A DNA stretch of 51,385 nt, taken from NCBI GenBank assembly GCA_030037545.1, contig JASHRF010000062.1:1-51385 (forward strand), given 5' to 3'. The DNA is from Acidobacteriaceae bacterium. Its GTDB lineage: Bacteria; Acidobacteriota; Terriglobia; Terriglobales; Acidobacteriaceae. The translations under genes and the position numbers were made by a program. Of this stretch, positions 24,775 through 33,317 are shown piece by piece (position 1 is the stretch's first letter; each line of letters opens with the position of its first letter). The notes beneath the pieces are model-generated. The model was not told the origin of the DNA. It searched no databases and worked only from the letters and a program-made list of their open reading frames with translations.

Positions 24775-27438
24775 ATGAGCCGAAATTCGTTTGTATTTCT
24801 TCTGGTCCTGCTGGCGTTGCCGGCGGCCGTGCGTGCAGGAACCGTAACGCCTCTCGCCGATGGCTGGCGTTTGCAATCGGCCTGCGAACTTCAGGCCGGC
24901 GGAGACGCGATTGCAGTTGCCGGCTTTCCCGTGGAGGGCTGGCTCAAGACCTCAGTGCCCAGCACGGTGCTGGCCGCGCAGGTCGCTGACGGCGTCTTCC
25001 CAGACCCGTACTTCGGCGACAACCTGCGCAAGATTCCCGGCACCGATTATCCCATCGGGCATAACTTTTCAAACCTGCCCATGCCGGCTGACAGCCCTTA
25101 CCGCTGCGGCTGGTGGTACCGCGACGCGTTTACGGCTCCGGCCGCGTCTGCGCAGGATAAGCGCTTCTGGCTGCACTTCGGCGGCATTAACTATCGCGCT
25201 GACATCTGGCTCAACGGCCATAAAGTTGCGGACTCGGACACGATTGCGGGCGCTTATCGGACTTACGATCTGGACGTAACGGAATTTCTGAAGCCGGGCA
25301 AAGACAATGTGCTGGCCGTGGACGCCTTTGCTCCCACTGAAAAGGATTTGGGCATTAACTGGGTTGACTGGAATCCCGCCCCGCCGGATAAGGATATGGG
25401 GCTGATTGGCCCGGTTGAACTGGTGGCAACGGGCGCGGTGACGCTGCGCTCTCCCATGGTGGTTACGCACTTCCTAAATGGTGACTTGAGCACCGCTTAT
25501 CTGACCGTTTATGCGGAGTTGCACAACGCCTCAGATAGCGCCGTGAAGGGTATTGTCTCCGGATCGGCGGCCGGCGCTCACTTCGAGCAGCCGGTTGAGC
25601 TCGCCGCTCACGGAGACCGCAGCATCGTGTTTACTCCGGAACAATTTCCTGTGCTGCGCATTCAGAATCCCAGGCTCTGGTGGCCTTACCAGATGGGCCA
25701 GCCGCATCTGGAGCGGCTGACCATGAGCTTCGCGGAAGATGGCGCCAAAAGCCAGCCCAGCGATGAGCAAAGCGTGGAGTTCGGAGTCCGCGAGATCACG
25801 TCGGAGCTGACTGCTAATGGCAGCCGTTTATTTCGCATCAACGGCAAGCGCATTCTGATTCGCGGCGGAGGCTGGGCGCAGGATATGTTACTGCGTACCG
25901 ATGCGAACCGGCTGCGCGAGCAATTCAAAATGATCCGCGACATGCACCTGAACACGTTGCGCCTCGAAGGCAAGCTCGACACCAATGAGTTCTTCAACCT
26001 CGCCGATCGGAATGGAATCTTGGTGATGCTGGGCTGGTGTTGCTGCGATCATTGGGAGCGGTGGAGCACCTGGACGCCGCAGGACCTGACCATCGCGACA
26101 GCTTCACTGCGCGCGCAGATGTTGCGCCTGCGCTACCACCCCAGCCTGCTGGTATGGCTCAACGGCAGTGACAATCCTCCGCCGCCGGACGTGGAGCGCG
26201 CCTATCTCAATATCGAAGCAGAGACGCACTGGCCCAACCCGATTCTTTCTTCCGCCACTGAGCGAGCGACCACGGTCAGCGGTGAAACCGGCGTGAAGAT
26301 GACCGGACCGTATGACTACGTGGAGCCGAGCTACTGGTATGTGGACAAGCGCTTCGGCGGCGCTTACGCCTACAACACCGAGACCAGTCCGGGACCGGCG
26401 ATTCCTTCGCTTGCCAGCCGCAAGAAGTTTCTGTCCGACCCAGCGGCGTGGCCGCCCGGGCCTGACTGGAGCCTGCACAACGGGGGCGGCGAGTTCACCA
26501 ACCTGAAAGTTTTCGATGCTGCCATGGATGATATCTACACCACGCCCGATAACGCCGCTGACTATACGCGTATGGCGCAGACCATGGAGTACGACTCGGA
26601 GCGCGCCATGTTCGAGGCTTACAGCAAGAACAAGTACGATTCCACGGGCGTGATTCAATGGATGCTCAACAATGCGTGGCCCTCCATGATCTGGCACCTT
26701 TACGACTACTATCTCGATGCAGGCGGCGGATATTTCGGGGTCAAAAAGGCCTGCGAGCCTCTGCACATCCAGTACTCGTACGACGATCAATCGATCATGG
26801 TGGTGAACAGCACCTATCAACCGGCCACAGGGCTGCGCGCCGCGGTTGAGGTTTACAACCTGGCATGGAAACAGCTCTACAGCAGTGAGACGGTTATCAA
26901 TTCTGCTGCCGACAGCTCGCAGCGCGCCTTCGCACTACCGGAAGCTCTGTTTGCCGACGCCACCCGCATCTTCTTCATCGACCTGACACTGAAGGATGCG
27001 ACGGGCGCACTGGTTAGCCACAACTTCTATTGGGTGCCTGACATGCTCACCACCTTCGACTGGGAGGAGACCGAATACACGCACACGCCGGCGACCCGCT
27101 ATGAGAATCTGACAGCGCTCACCGAACTTCCGCCAGCCACCGTCGCCGCTCATGCGGAGATTGAAGAAACGCCGCAGGGACGCCAGCTTCGGCTGCACCT
27201 CCAGAACACTTCTTCGGCGCTGGCCTTTCAGCTCAACGCGGCGGTGCGGACTGCGTCGGGCGACCTGGTCGCTCCCGTCTTCTGGTCCGACAACTGGATC
27301 GAGCTGGTTCCGGGTGAGTCTGCCACTTTGACCGCGCTGTTGCCGGAGAATGCGCCTGATAATCCTGAAGTGCAGATGGAGGGCTGGAATATTCCGGCGG
27401 CTACCATTACCCCGCAGGCTGCCGTTGCGGCACACTAG
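24775..27438 (+). CDS. Secreted GH2 glycoside hydrolase, exo-beta-D-glucosaminidase (CsxA)-like
   Basis: Probably releases glucosamine from the non-reducing end of chitosan-type oligomers. From ATG 24775 the product has 887 residues and a clear signal peptide (SFVFLLVLLALPAAVRA). The GH2 sugar-binding and immunoglobulin-like domains (about 30-340) precede the barrel: RILIRGGGWAQDMLLR, LNTLRLEGKLDTNEFF, GWCCCDHWERW, then HPSLLVWLNGSDNPPP with Asp466, and YNTETSPGPAIPSL with Glu536. Having S-D in place of the usual GH2 N-E acid/base, the C-C-D motif, and a 70-residue Asp-to-Glu spacing all match the Amycolatopsis CsxA subgroup as I know it. Upstream in-frame starts at 24706 and 24763 exist. It could instead act on a related beta-linked sugar. 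Confidence 0.82.
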   Translation: MSRNSFVFLLVLLALPAAVRAGTVTPLADGWRLQSACELQAGGDAIAVAGFPVEGWLKTSVPSTVLAAQVADGVFPDPYFGDNLRKIPGTDYPIGHNFSNLPMPADSPYRCGWWYRDAFTAPAASAQDKRFWLHFGGINYRADIWLNGHKVADSDTIAGAYRTYDLDVTEFLKPGKDNVLAVDAFAPTEKDLGINWVDWNPAPPDKDMGLIGPVELVATGAVTLRSPMVVTHFLNGDLSTAYLTVYAELHNASDSAVKGIVSGSAAGAHFEQPVELAAHGDRSIVFTPEQFPVLRIQNPRLWWPYQMGQPHLERLTMSFAEDGAKSQPSDEQSVEFGVREITSELTANGSRLFRINGKRILIRGGGWAQDMLLRTDANRLREQFKMIRDMHLNTLRLEGKLDTNEFFNLADRNGILVMLGWCCCDHWERWSTWTPQDLTIATASLRAQMLRLRYHPSLLVWLNGSDNPPPPDVERAYLNIEAETHWPNPILSSATERATTVSGETGVKMTGPYDYVEPSYWYVDKRFGGAYAYNTETSPGPAIPSLASRKKFLSDPAAWPPGPDWSLHNGGGEFTNLKVFDAAMDDIYTTPDNAADYTRMAQTMEYDSERAMFEAYSKNKYDSTGVIQWMLNNAWPSMIWHLYDYYLDAGGGYFGVKKACEPLHIQYSYDDQSIMVVNSTYQPATGLRAAVEVYNLAWKQLYSSETVINSAADSSQRAFALPEALFADATRIFFIDLTLKDATGALVSHNFYWVPDMLTTFDWEETEYTHTPATRYENLTALTELPPATVAAHAEIEETPQGRQLRLHLQNTSSALAFQLNAAVRTASGDLVAPVFWSDNWIELVPGESATLTALLPENAPDNPEVQMEGWNIPAATITPQAAVAAH

Positions 27439-27499
27439 GGTGGTGAATTTGATGTTCATTGCATGACCTGAGAGCCGGAAACGCAGATCCTTCGGCTCC

Positions 27500-27524
27500 G
27501 TTTGGCGCAAAAGGCGCGCCAAAC
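27500..27524 (+). repeat. Intergenic hairpin between GH2 and permease genes
   Basis: A perfect 9-bp stem (GTTTGGCGC / GCGCCAAAC) with a 7-base loop sits 61 bases after the GH2 stop. The surrounding text (AGATCCTTCGGCTCC ... CTCAGGATGATA) has the look of a dispersed element. A run of seven T occurs at 27546-27552, but it is 21 bases from the stem, too far for a classic terminator. It could stabilise the upstream mRNA end or reduce readthrough into the permease gene. Confidence 0.5.
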
Positions 27525-27584
27525 TGCGCTCAGGATGATAGCGTGTTTTTTTAACTAATTTCAGACTCAAGACTTAGGATACGC

Positions 27585-28925
27585 ATGGCAACCTCCGCGC
27601 AGCCCGGGAGCGTCGGCCTCAAACGCAGCCTGCGCTTCTGGGACCTGGTGATCTATGGCATCGTCCTGATTCAGCCCACGGCGCCCATGCCGGTCTTCGG
27701 CGTGCTCTACAATGTCTCACGCGGCCATGTGGTCTCAGTCATTCTGCTGGCCATGGTGGCCATGCTTTTTACGTCCATCAGCTACGGCTGCATGGCGCGC
27801 GCCTATCCCCACGGCGGCTCGGCCTTTCTTTACGTGGGCAAGGAGATTCATCCCAGCCTGGGCTACCTGACCGGCTGGTGCCTGATCCTGGATTACATTG
27901 TCAATCCGCTCATCTGCATCATCTGGTGCAGCCACGCGGCCATGAACTTTTTGCCCGGCGTGCCTTATGTTGCCTGGGCCGTGTTTTTCGCGCTCTTTTT
28001 TACGGCGTTGAACTGCAATGGCGTGGAAACCTCGGCGCGCATCAACGGGGGCATGGCGGCGGCATTGGGAATCGTGGTGATGCTGGTGCTGATAAGCGCG
28101 GCCAGGTGGGTGCTGCATCTTTCTCATTTTTCCCATCTGGGCGCCGGGTTTTTTACGCAGCCGTTTTACGATCCTTCCAGTTTTAGCACCAGCGGCCTGT
28201 TGCGCGGAACCTCCATCGCCGTGCTCACCTACATCGGCTTCGACGGCATCTCCCTGCTCACCGACGAAGCCAAAAACCCGGCGCGTAGCGTGCCGCGGGC
28301 CATTGTGCTCACCTGCTTTATCACCGGCGTGCTGGCCAGCATCGAGGTATATGCGGCGCAACTCGTCTGGCCGCGCGGCATGGCTTTTCCCGACATCGAT
28401 ACCGCCTATGTCCACGTCTCAGGGCGCATGGGCGGTCCCATTCTGTTTGCCATTGTCAACGCATCGCTGTTGCTGGCCAACCTTGGCTCCGGCATGGCTT
28501 CGCAATTGGGCGCGGCGCGCCTGCTCTATGCCATGGGTCAAGACGGTGCGTTGCCCCGCCGCTTCTTCGGCGCGGTGCATCCCAAAACCCGCATCCCACG
28601 CAACAACGTTCTGCTGATTGGCACCATTTGTCTGGTGGGCGCGCTCATCTTTAGCTATGAGCTGGGTACCGAGCTGCTGAACTACGGCGCGCTGCTGGCC
28701 TTTATGGGCGTGAATCTGGCCTCCATCCTGCGCGGATGGCGGCATGGACGTTTTACGCAAATCATTCCCATGCTGTTGTCACTGGGCGGAGTTATTACAT
28801 GCTTCCTCTTGTGGATCAATCTGGGCACGCTGGCCCGCGTGGTAGGAACCGTCTGGGCGCTGACCGGCATTATGCTCTGGGTTGTCCGCCGACGCCTCAC
28901 CGTGCTGCCCGGAGAGTCCTCTTGA
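27585..28925 (+). CDS. APC-superfamily permease
   Basis: Inner-membrane transporter of 446 residues with about 12 hydrophobic helices, the APC fold. The first helix carries the pattern FWDLVIYGIVLIQPTAPMPV, close to the helix 1 glycine-containing signature of APC amino-acid permeases. Other visible parts are YPHGGSAFLYVGKEIHPSLGYLTGW (helix 3 region) and LTYIGFDGISLLTDEAKNPARSVPRA (the conserved loop after helix 6). The start ATG has AGGA nearby. It is 146 bp downstream of the GH2 gene on the same strand. APC members usually carry amino acids or amines. Whether this one carries an amino sugar or is unrelated to the GH2 gene cannot be told from the sequence. Confidence 0.86.
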   Translation: MATSAQPGSVGLKRSLRFWDLVIYGIVLIQPTAPMPVFGVLYNVSRGHVVSVILLAMVAMLFTSISYGCMARAYPHGGSAFLYVGKEIHPSLGYLTGWCLILDYIVNPLICIIWCSHAAMNFLPGVPYVAWAVFFALFFTALNCNGVETSARINGGMAAALGIVVMLVLISAARWVLHLSHFSHLGAGFFTQPFYDPSSFSTSGLLRGTSIAVLTYIGFDGISLLTDEAKNPARSVPRAIVLTCFITGVLASIEVYAAQLVWPRGMAFPDIDTAYVHVSGRMGGPILFAIVNASLLLANLGSGMASQLGAARLLYAMGQDGALPRRFFGAVHPKTRIPRNNVLLIGTICLVGALIFSYELGTELLNYGALLAFMGVNLASILRGWRHGRFTQIIPMLLSLGGVITCFLLWINLGTLARVVGTVWALTGIMLWVVRRRLTVLPGESS

Positions 28926-29073
28926 CAGAGCGCCGCTCACCCGGGGCAACTCGGATGGGGCGCAACGTACGGGCAGCAAACTGCGTAAAAGAGCCCTGTC
29001 GCAGTAAATCCGCTGTCAGGGTGCGGCTTTAGTCGTGCCGAAAATGCAGAACAAGCGATTCGGGCTTTAGCCC
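28926..29073. other. Intergenic region downstream of the permease
   Basis: No gene is seen here. It contains most of a two-hairpin dispersed repeat (29018-29083, listed separately). Confidence 0.5.
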
Positions 29074-29083
29074 GTGAGGAAAT
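29018..29083 (+). repeat. Two-hairpin dispersed repeat, copy 1
   Basis: Hairpin 1 is GGTGCGGCTTTAGTCGTGCC (29020-29039) and hairpin 2 is CGGGCTTTAGCCCG (29061-29074), followed by TGAGG. The same arrangement occurs on the minus strand at 36640-36712 and 39052-39127, and in degenerate form at 29731-29800. It lies downstream of the permease gene and reads in its direction. Confidence 0.75.
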
Positions 29084-29346
29084 GCTCAATCCCCAGGGAT
29101 TCCCCGGCCCCAGTCCTACAATGGAATCGAGCGCACCATACGGAAGCTGGTAATCGAAATCGTCTTGTGGTTTCCTTGTCTTGTGGCGCGATCTATTTGT
29201 ATTTGACGATTCGGCACGAATGGGCAGAGGCCGGACTTTTGTCCAAGGACTTTTTCAAATGTAGTCTGAAAGTGAGAATATTGTGGATTGGTGTAGCAAC
29301 CGCCATCGCATTACTTTTTCTCATTGCTATGCCCTACGTCCCCTGA
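29074..29346 (+). CDS. Possible small membrane protein (doubtful)
   Basis: An open frame of 90 codons beginning at a GTG. The second half is membrane-like: SLSCGAIYLYLTIRHEW, then VRILWIGVATAIALLFLIAM followed by PYVP and a stop. The first half looks non-coding, has no ribosome binding site and overlaps the repeat at 29018-29083, so a later start (for example the TTG near 29173) is more likely if the gene is real. Base composition is A/T richer than its neighbours. No family was recognised. Confidence 0.3.
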   Translation: MRKCSIPRDSPAPVLQWNRAHHTEAGNRNRLVVSLSCGAIYLYLTIRHEWAEAGLLSKDFFKCSLKVRILWIGVATAIALLFLIAMPYVP

Positions 29347-29364
29347 GATTAGAGTCGAGAGAGA

Positions 29365-29718
29365 ATGCGTCCTTTTCAATTTCGCCCCCTGGTGATCGTG
29401 TTCCTCGGACTGGCTTTCATCACAATCGGCTGTCGCTCCAAGTCAGCGCTGACAGCCGAGCAGGCGGAAGGCAAGCATCTCTACGACGTCCGCTGCGCCC
29501 ATTGCCACGAAGACAACGATGAGGGGCTCAAAAAAGTTCCGCCCAATCTGCACGGCATCTTCGACCACTCCACACTGCCCAGCGGCCTTCCGGCCACCGA
29601 CCAGATAGTGGAGCGCGAGGTGCTGTCGGGCCGGGGCATGATGCCTCCATTCGAGGGCCGCTTCACCGATCAGCAGATGGCCGCCCTCCTGGCCTATCTC
29701 CACACCGGGATGCGATGA
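29365..29718 (+). CDS. Cytochrome c lipoprotein
   Basis: A 117-residue secreted protein. The N-terminus (LVIVFLGLAFITIGC) is a lipoprotein signal with Cys23 as the probable lipidated residue, so it should be anchored to a membrane facing the periplasm. One heme c motif CAHCH occupies 44-48 and a distal Met is available in GRGMMPPFEG (about 90-99). The domain is the small cytochrome c/mono-heme type (YDVRCAHCHEDN, PPNLHG, LLAYLHTGM). GAGAGAGA precedes the ATG. It probably carries electrons to or from a membrane complex; no oxidase or dehydrogenase gene is next to it. Confidence 0.85.
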   Translation: MRPFQFRPLVIVFLGLAFITIGCRSKSALTAEQAEGKHLYDVRCAHCHEDNDEGLKKVPPNLHGIFDHSTLPSGLPATDQIVEREVLSGRGMMPPFEGRFTDQQMAALLAYLHTGMR

Positions 29719-29730
29719 GGGCTTCCGTGA

Positions 29731-29800
29731 AGGGTACGGGGCTTCAGCTCGCACATCAAGCTGCCCGAATTGGGCACGACTTTACCCGCTGAGGGAATGC
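29731..29800 (+). repeat. Two-hairpin dispersed repeat, copy 2 (degenerate)
   Basis: AGGGTACGGGGCTTCAGC followed by TTGGGCACGACTTTACCC and GCTGAGGGAATGC. Order and flanks agree with copy 1 (AGGGTGCGGCTTTAG ... CGGGCTTTAGCCCGTGAGG), but pairing is weakened by substitutions. It lies between the cytochrome c gene and hypF and reads in their direction. Its presence argues against the earliest possible hypF start codons. Confidence 0.55.
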
Positions 29801-29841
29801 GCGATCGAGCAGCCTGCCCCTCTGATGAAATGGGATGCTTT

Positions 29842-32208
29842 ATGCTGGTCTCCTGTGCGAGGTCGCGCTTGCCGAGCCACGAATCTCAACCAAGACAAGA
29901 ACCGCACGAAGTGCTGCGCGAAGCGCTGCAAGTACGCGGCGTGGTGCAGGGCGTCGGCTTTCGCCCCTTTGTCTACCGGCTCGCGAACGAGGAGGGCCTC
30001 GGCGGGTTCATCGGCAACGATACGGATGGAGTCACGATCGAGATTGAAGGTCTCGCAGAGCGCATCGATGCTTTCCTGGCGAGACTTCGGGCTGAAGCGC
30101 CGCCGCTTTCGCGTATCGACTCCATGACTGCACGAAGCATTCCACGAAAACAAGAAAAAAACTTCCGTATCGTCGCCAGTGAAGTGCACGGGCAGGTGAG
30201 CACCGGAATTCCGGCCGATGCGGCCACCTGCGCCGACTGCCTGCGCGAGCTGCTCGATCCCGCCGATCGCCGTTACCGATATCCGTTCCTGAACTGCACC
30301 AACTGCGGACCGCGCTTCACCATCACGCGCCGCATCCCCTACGACCGTCCGCAGACCTCCATGGCGCGATTCAAAATGTGCGCAGCCTGCCAGGCCGAAT
30401 ACGACGATCCAACCAATCGGCGCTTCCACGCGCAACCCAATGCCTGCTGGAAATGCGGCCCGCGCGTATGGCTGGCGGACGCGGAAGGCAGAGAAACTCC
30501 CTCTGCCGATCCGGTCACCGCGTGCATCGATCGCCTGATGGCCGGCGAGATTCTAGCCATCAAGGGCGTCGGCGGATTTCACTTGAGTGTGGATGCAACC
30601 AACGAGGCGGCCGTGATGCGCTTGCGGGAGCGCAAGCATCGCTACGGCAAGCCGCTGGCCGTGATGGTGCGCGATCTGGCCGCGGCACGCGAGTTGTGCG
30701 ATCTGGCCAGCGAAGAAGAAAAGCTGCTAACCACGCCTGCGCGGCCGATTGTGCTCGCTCGCGGCCGGGACAATTCCGGCATCGCACCCTCCGTCGCGCC
30801 GGGCATTCCATGGCTCGGCATCTTTCTGCCCTACGCTCCTTTACAGCATCTACTCTTTGCCGATCCACGCGTGCGCGCCCTGGTGATGACTTCTGCGAAT
30901 CTGAGCGAAGAGCCCATCGCCATCGACAACGACGAAGCGCGCGCGCGCCTGGGCCACATCGCCGATGCATTTCTGATGCATGACCGCGAAATCCTGCAGC
31001 GTTGCGACGATTCCGTGCTTGCCGTCGTCGATGGCGTGCCGCAGTTGATTCGCCGCGCTCGCGGGTTTGTGCCACTGGGCATTCCTATGCCGATTGATTC
31101 TCCGCCGCTGCTGGCCGTGGGCGGACATTTGAAGAGCGTCTTCACGCTGGCCCGCGGCCGCTTCGCCTACCAGAGTCAGCACCTCGGCGATCTCGAAAAT
31201 GTGACCGGTCTCGATTTCTTCCGTGAATCGCTCGATCACCTGATGCGCACTTTCGAAATCGAGCCGGAGATTGTTGCGCACGATCTGCATCCGGGCTATC
31301 TCTCCACAAGCTGGGCGAAGGAGCGGGCGGCCGAGCGCGGACTCCGCTTGATTGCGGTGCAGCATCATCACGCGCACATCGCCGCCTGCATGGCCGAGCA
31401 CGGCCTCAAAGGACCGGTCATCGGCCTCGCGCTCGATGGCACCGGCTACGGCACGGACGGGCGCATCTGGGGCGGGGAAGTATTGCTGTGCCGGCTGGAA
31501 GGTTTCGAGCGATTCGCGCACCTTGATTACGCGCCCATGCCCGGCGGGGAAGCGGCTATCCGCGAGCCGTGGCGCATGGCCTTCGGGGCATTGCATGAAG
31601 CGGGTTTTTCGATGGATGAGGCGAAGGAATTGACCGGCGCGTCGGATCGGGAGGCTCGCGTTATGGGACGGATGATTGAGCGTGGGCTGAATGCTCCGCT
31701 TACTTCGAGTCTCGGCCGGCTCTTTGATGCGGCTGCAGTAGTCGCGCTCGGACGGCGTGAAGTGGATTACGAAGCGCAGGCAGCGATTGAGTTGGAGGGG
31801 ATTGCGGTGGACGAGCCGGACGAAGACGATGTGGGGGTCTATGCGCTGGACCTTACGGCTGGCGATTGGTTGCAACACGAACCGGCGATCCTCAGTGCCG
31901 CTTCTTTATGGCGCGCGGTTGCCGGCGATCTCCGCGGCGGCGTAAGTAAGCGCGAGATCGCTGCGCGCTTCCACTCCGCTGTCGCCGATGTTTTCGTTCG
32001 CGCAGCGAAGCTGGCCCATGAACGCACCGGGATCAGGCAGGTAGCCATGAGCGGCGGCTGCCTGCACAACCGTTGGCTCGCGCACCTGTTGCGAACCAGA
32101 TTGGAATCGGATGGATTCGAGGTTTATGGTCACAAGCAGGTCAGCCCCGGTGACGGTGGCCTGAGCTATGGCCAGGCGGTGGTTGCCGCAGCCACGCTCG
32201 CAAAGTGA
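29842..32208 (+). CDS. hypF: Carbamoyltransferase HypF (hydrogenase maturation)
   Basis: HypF uses carbamoyl phosphate and ATP to carbamoylate HypE, the source of the cyanide ligands of [NiFe]-hydrogenase. Domains in order: acylphosphatase (VRGVVQGVGFRPFVYRLA), two zinc fingers (CADC...CTNC and CAAC...CWKC), a YrdC-like domain (IKGVGGFHLSVDATNEAAV, RKHRYGKPLAVMV) and the Kae1-like carbamoyltransferase (HHHAHIAACMAEHGL, LALDGTGYGTDG, AMSGGCLHNRWL). Length is 788 residues from ATG 29842; GTG 29911 is an alternative that still keeps the whole acylphosphatase domain. No hypABCDE or hydrogenase structural gene is in the window, so this is an isolated maturation gene. Confidence 0.94.
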   Translation: MLVSCARSRLPSHESQPRQEPHEVLREALQVRGVVQGVGFRPFVYRLANEEGLGGFIGNDTDGVTIEIEGLAERIDAFLARLRAEAPPLSRIDSMTARSIPRKQEKNFRIVASEVHGQVSTGIPADAATCADCLRELLDPADRRYRYPFLNCTNCGPRFTITRRIPYDRPQTSMARFKMCAACQAEYDDPTNRRFHAQPNACWKCGPRVWLADAEGRETPSADPVTACIDRLMAGEILAIKGVGGFHLSVDATNEAAVMRLRERKHRYGKPLAVMVRDLAAARELCDLASEEEKLLTTPARPIVLARGRDNSGIAPSVAPGIPWLGIFLPYAPLQHLLFADPRVRALVMTSANLSEEPIAIDNDEARARLGHIADAFLMHDREILQRCDDSVLAVVDGVPQLIRRARGFVPLGIPMPIDSPPLLAVGGHLKSVFTLARGRFAYQSQHLGDLENVTGLDFFRESLDHLMRTFEIEPEIVAHDLHPGYLSTSWAKERAAERGLRLIAVQHHHAHIAACMAEHGLKGPVIGLALDGTGYGTDGRIWGGEVLLCRLEGFERFAHLDYAPMPGGEAAIREPWRMAFGALHEAGFSMDEAKELTGASDREARVMGRMIERGLNAPLTSSLGRLFDAAAVVALGRREVDYEAQAAIELEGIAVDEPDEDDVGVYALDLTAGDWLQHEPAILSAASLWRAVAGDLRGGVSKREIAARFHSAVADVFVRAAKLAHERTGIRQVAMSGGCLHNRWLAHLLRTRLESDGFEVYGHKQVSPGDGGLSYGQAVVAAATLAK

Positions 32209-32253
32209 TGTATGCCGACCTGTGTGCGACAGGTGACTCGAAGGAGTAGGCAG

Positions 32254-32804
32254 ATGTTGACTGATAGTTTCTTGCTAAGGTTTAAGTGCGAGACCGAGGA
32301 GATTTGGCGCGGAAAATCATTAGGCCCGCGAATCTATGGATTCCAGTTTCAGGCAGGCATGCAATGGCTCCCAGGCTTGTCAGATGAGGAAGTACTTGCC
32401 TACGAAAACGAAGTTTGTGCGCGATTTCCATCCGATTTTCGAGCCTTCCTTTCTATAATGAACGGGACCGACCTCGCCACCTTGAATATCTATGGAAGCA
32501 GCGGCGAACCAACACGGGAGGCTGTCGGAGTCTATTCGTATCCAAGAGACTTGGAGCGAGTCAGACATTGCATTTCTCAAGCAAACGAAAACCCCGATGT
32601 CCTCCGAGCAACATTGGATGAAGAAGGCTTCAAGCTTTCTGAAAGCGCGAAGCTCATCCCGATTTATGCGCATCGTTTCGTCGTTTGCGAGGAGGATCGA
32701 GAAAGAGCGTGGTGCTATCTATTTGGGATTCTGGGGATGCAATTGTGTACGGAAACGAACTGCAAGAGTATTTAGAGAGGGAGTTCCTCCGAGACCTACC
32801 CTGA
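32254..32804 (+). pseudogene. SMI1/KNR4 (SUKH) family protein with a probable frameshift
   Basis: SUKH proteins are often immunity proteins of contact-dependent or polymorphic toxins. ATG 32254 has AAGGAG eight bases upstream. The first frame gives the family core (WLPGLSDEEVLAYENEVCAR, FPSDFRAFLSIMNGTDL, then LIPIYAHRFVVC) and would stop at 32773-32775 after an un-family-like end (YLFGILGMQLCTE). Shifting frame near 32690-32710 restores the expected C-terminus, VVLSIWDSGDAIVYGNELQE then YLEREF, with a stop at 32802-32804. One deleted base (or two inserted) explains this. It could be a true mutation, a sequencing error or recoding. Base composition is more A/T rich than the region. Confidence 0.65.
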
Positions 32805-33317
32805 CAGTTTTACCAGCTCCTGCGCCTCATGCCGCGGGCCGAGGATCGAAATCCGCGGCAGGCGACCGCGCACCATGGCAACCTCGTCGCAGCGGTGCAG
32901 GCGCGGGCAGCTCTGGCAATCCTTGAAGATTTTGTCGGGCAGCTCAGCCTTGTCCTCTACAATGCGAAAGCCGTACTTGAAAAAGAAATCGGGGATGCGC
33001 GTGAACAGGCACACCGACTGGATGCCGTGCTCCTCGGCTTCTTCGATCAGCGCCTTCAGAATTTTGCCGCCGGCACCCTTTGCTTTCGTCTCAGGCTTGA
33101 CGACGATAGAGCGCACCTCGCACAGGTGCGGCCCGTAGAGGTGCAGCGCGCCGCAGCCGAGAAACACGCCGGCGTCCGACTCTGCCACCGTGAAATCGCG
33201 AATGTTCTCGCAAATCTCCGCGAACGCCCGCTTGAGCAGCGTGCCGTCGCCGGAAAGCGAATTCACCAAATCGTAAACGTTGGACGCGTCGTGAAGGAGA
33301 GCTTTACGCACCCGCAT
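32796..33317 (-). CDS. argA: GNAT N-acetyltransferase, probable short N-acetylglutamate synthase
   Basis: Would catalyse the first step of arginine synthesis, acetyl-CoA plus glutamate to N-acetylglutamate. The start was set at 33317 (MRVRKALLHDASNVYDLVNS), which has GGAGG before it and overlaps the argH end by 14 bp, so translation is likely coupled. The 173-residue GNAT fold shows VRSIVVKPETKAKGAGGKIL (acetyl-CoA site, with Q/RxxGxG/A-like pattern) and FFKYGFRIVEDKAELP. The tail SCPRLHRCDEVAM is common in stand-alone bacterial N-acetylglutamate synthases. It is the last gene of the arg operon. The role is strongly supported by context; the symbol is by analogy. Confidence 0.8.
   Translation of the reverse strand: MRVRKALLHDASNVYDLVNSLSGDGTLLKRAFAEICENIRDFTVAESDAGVFLGCGALHLYGPHLCEVRSIVVKPETKAKGAGGKILKALIEEAEEHGIQSVCLFTRIPDFFFKYGFRIVEDKAELPDKIFKDCQSCPRLHRCDEVAMVRGRLPRISILGPRHEAQELVKLSG

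Noticed and set aside
27500..27552. Rho-independent terminator after the GH2 gene
   Set aside because: Stem is good but the T-run begins 21 bases after it, outside the required position; kept only as a hairpin.
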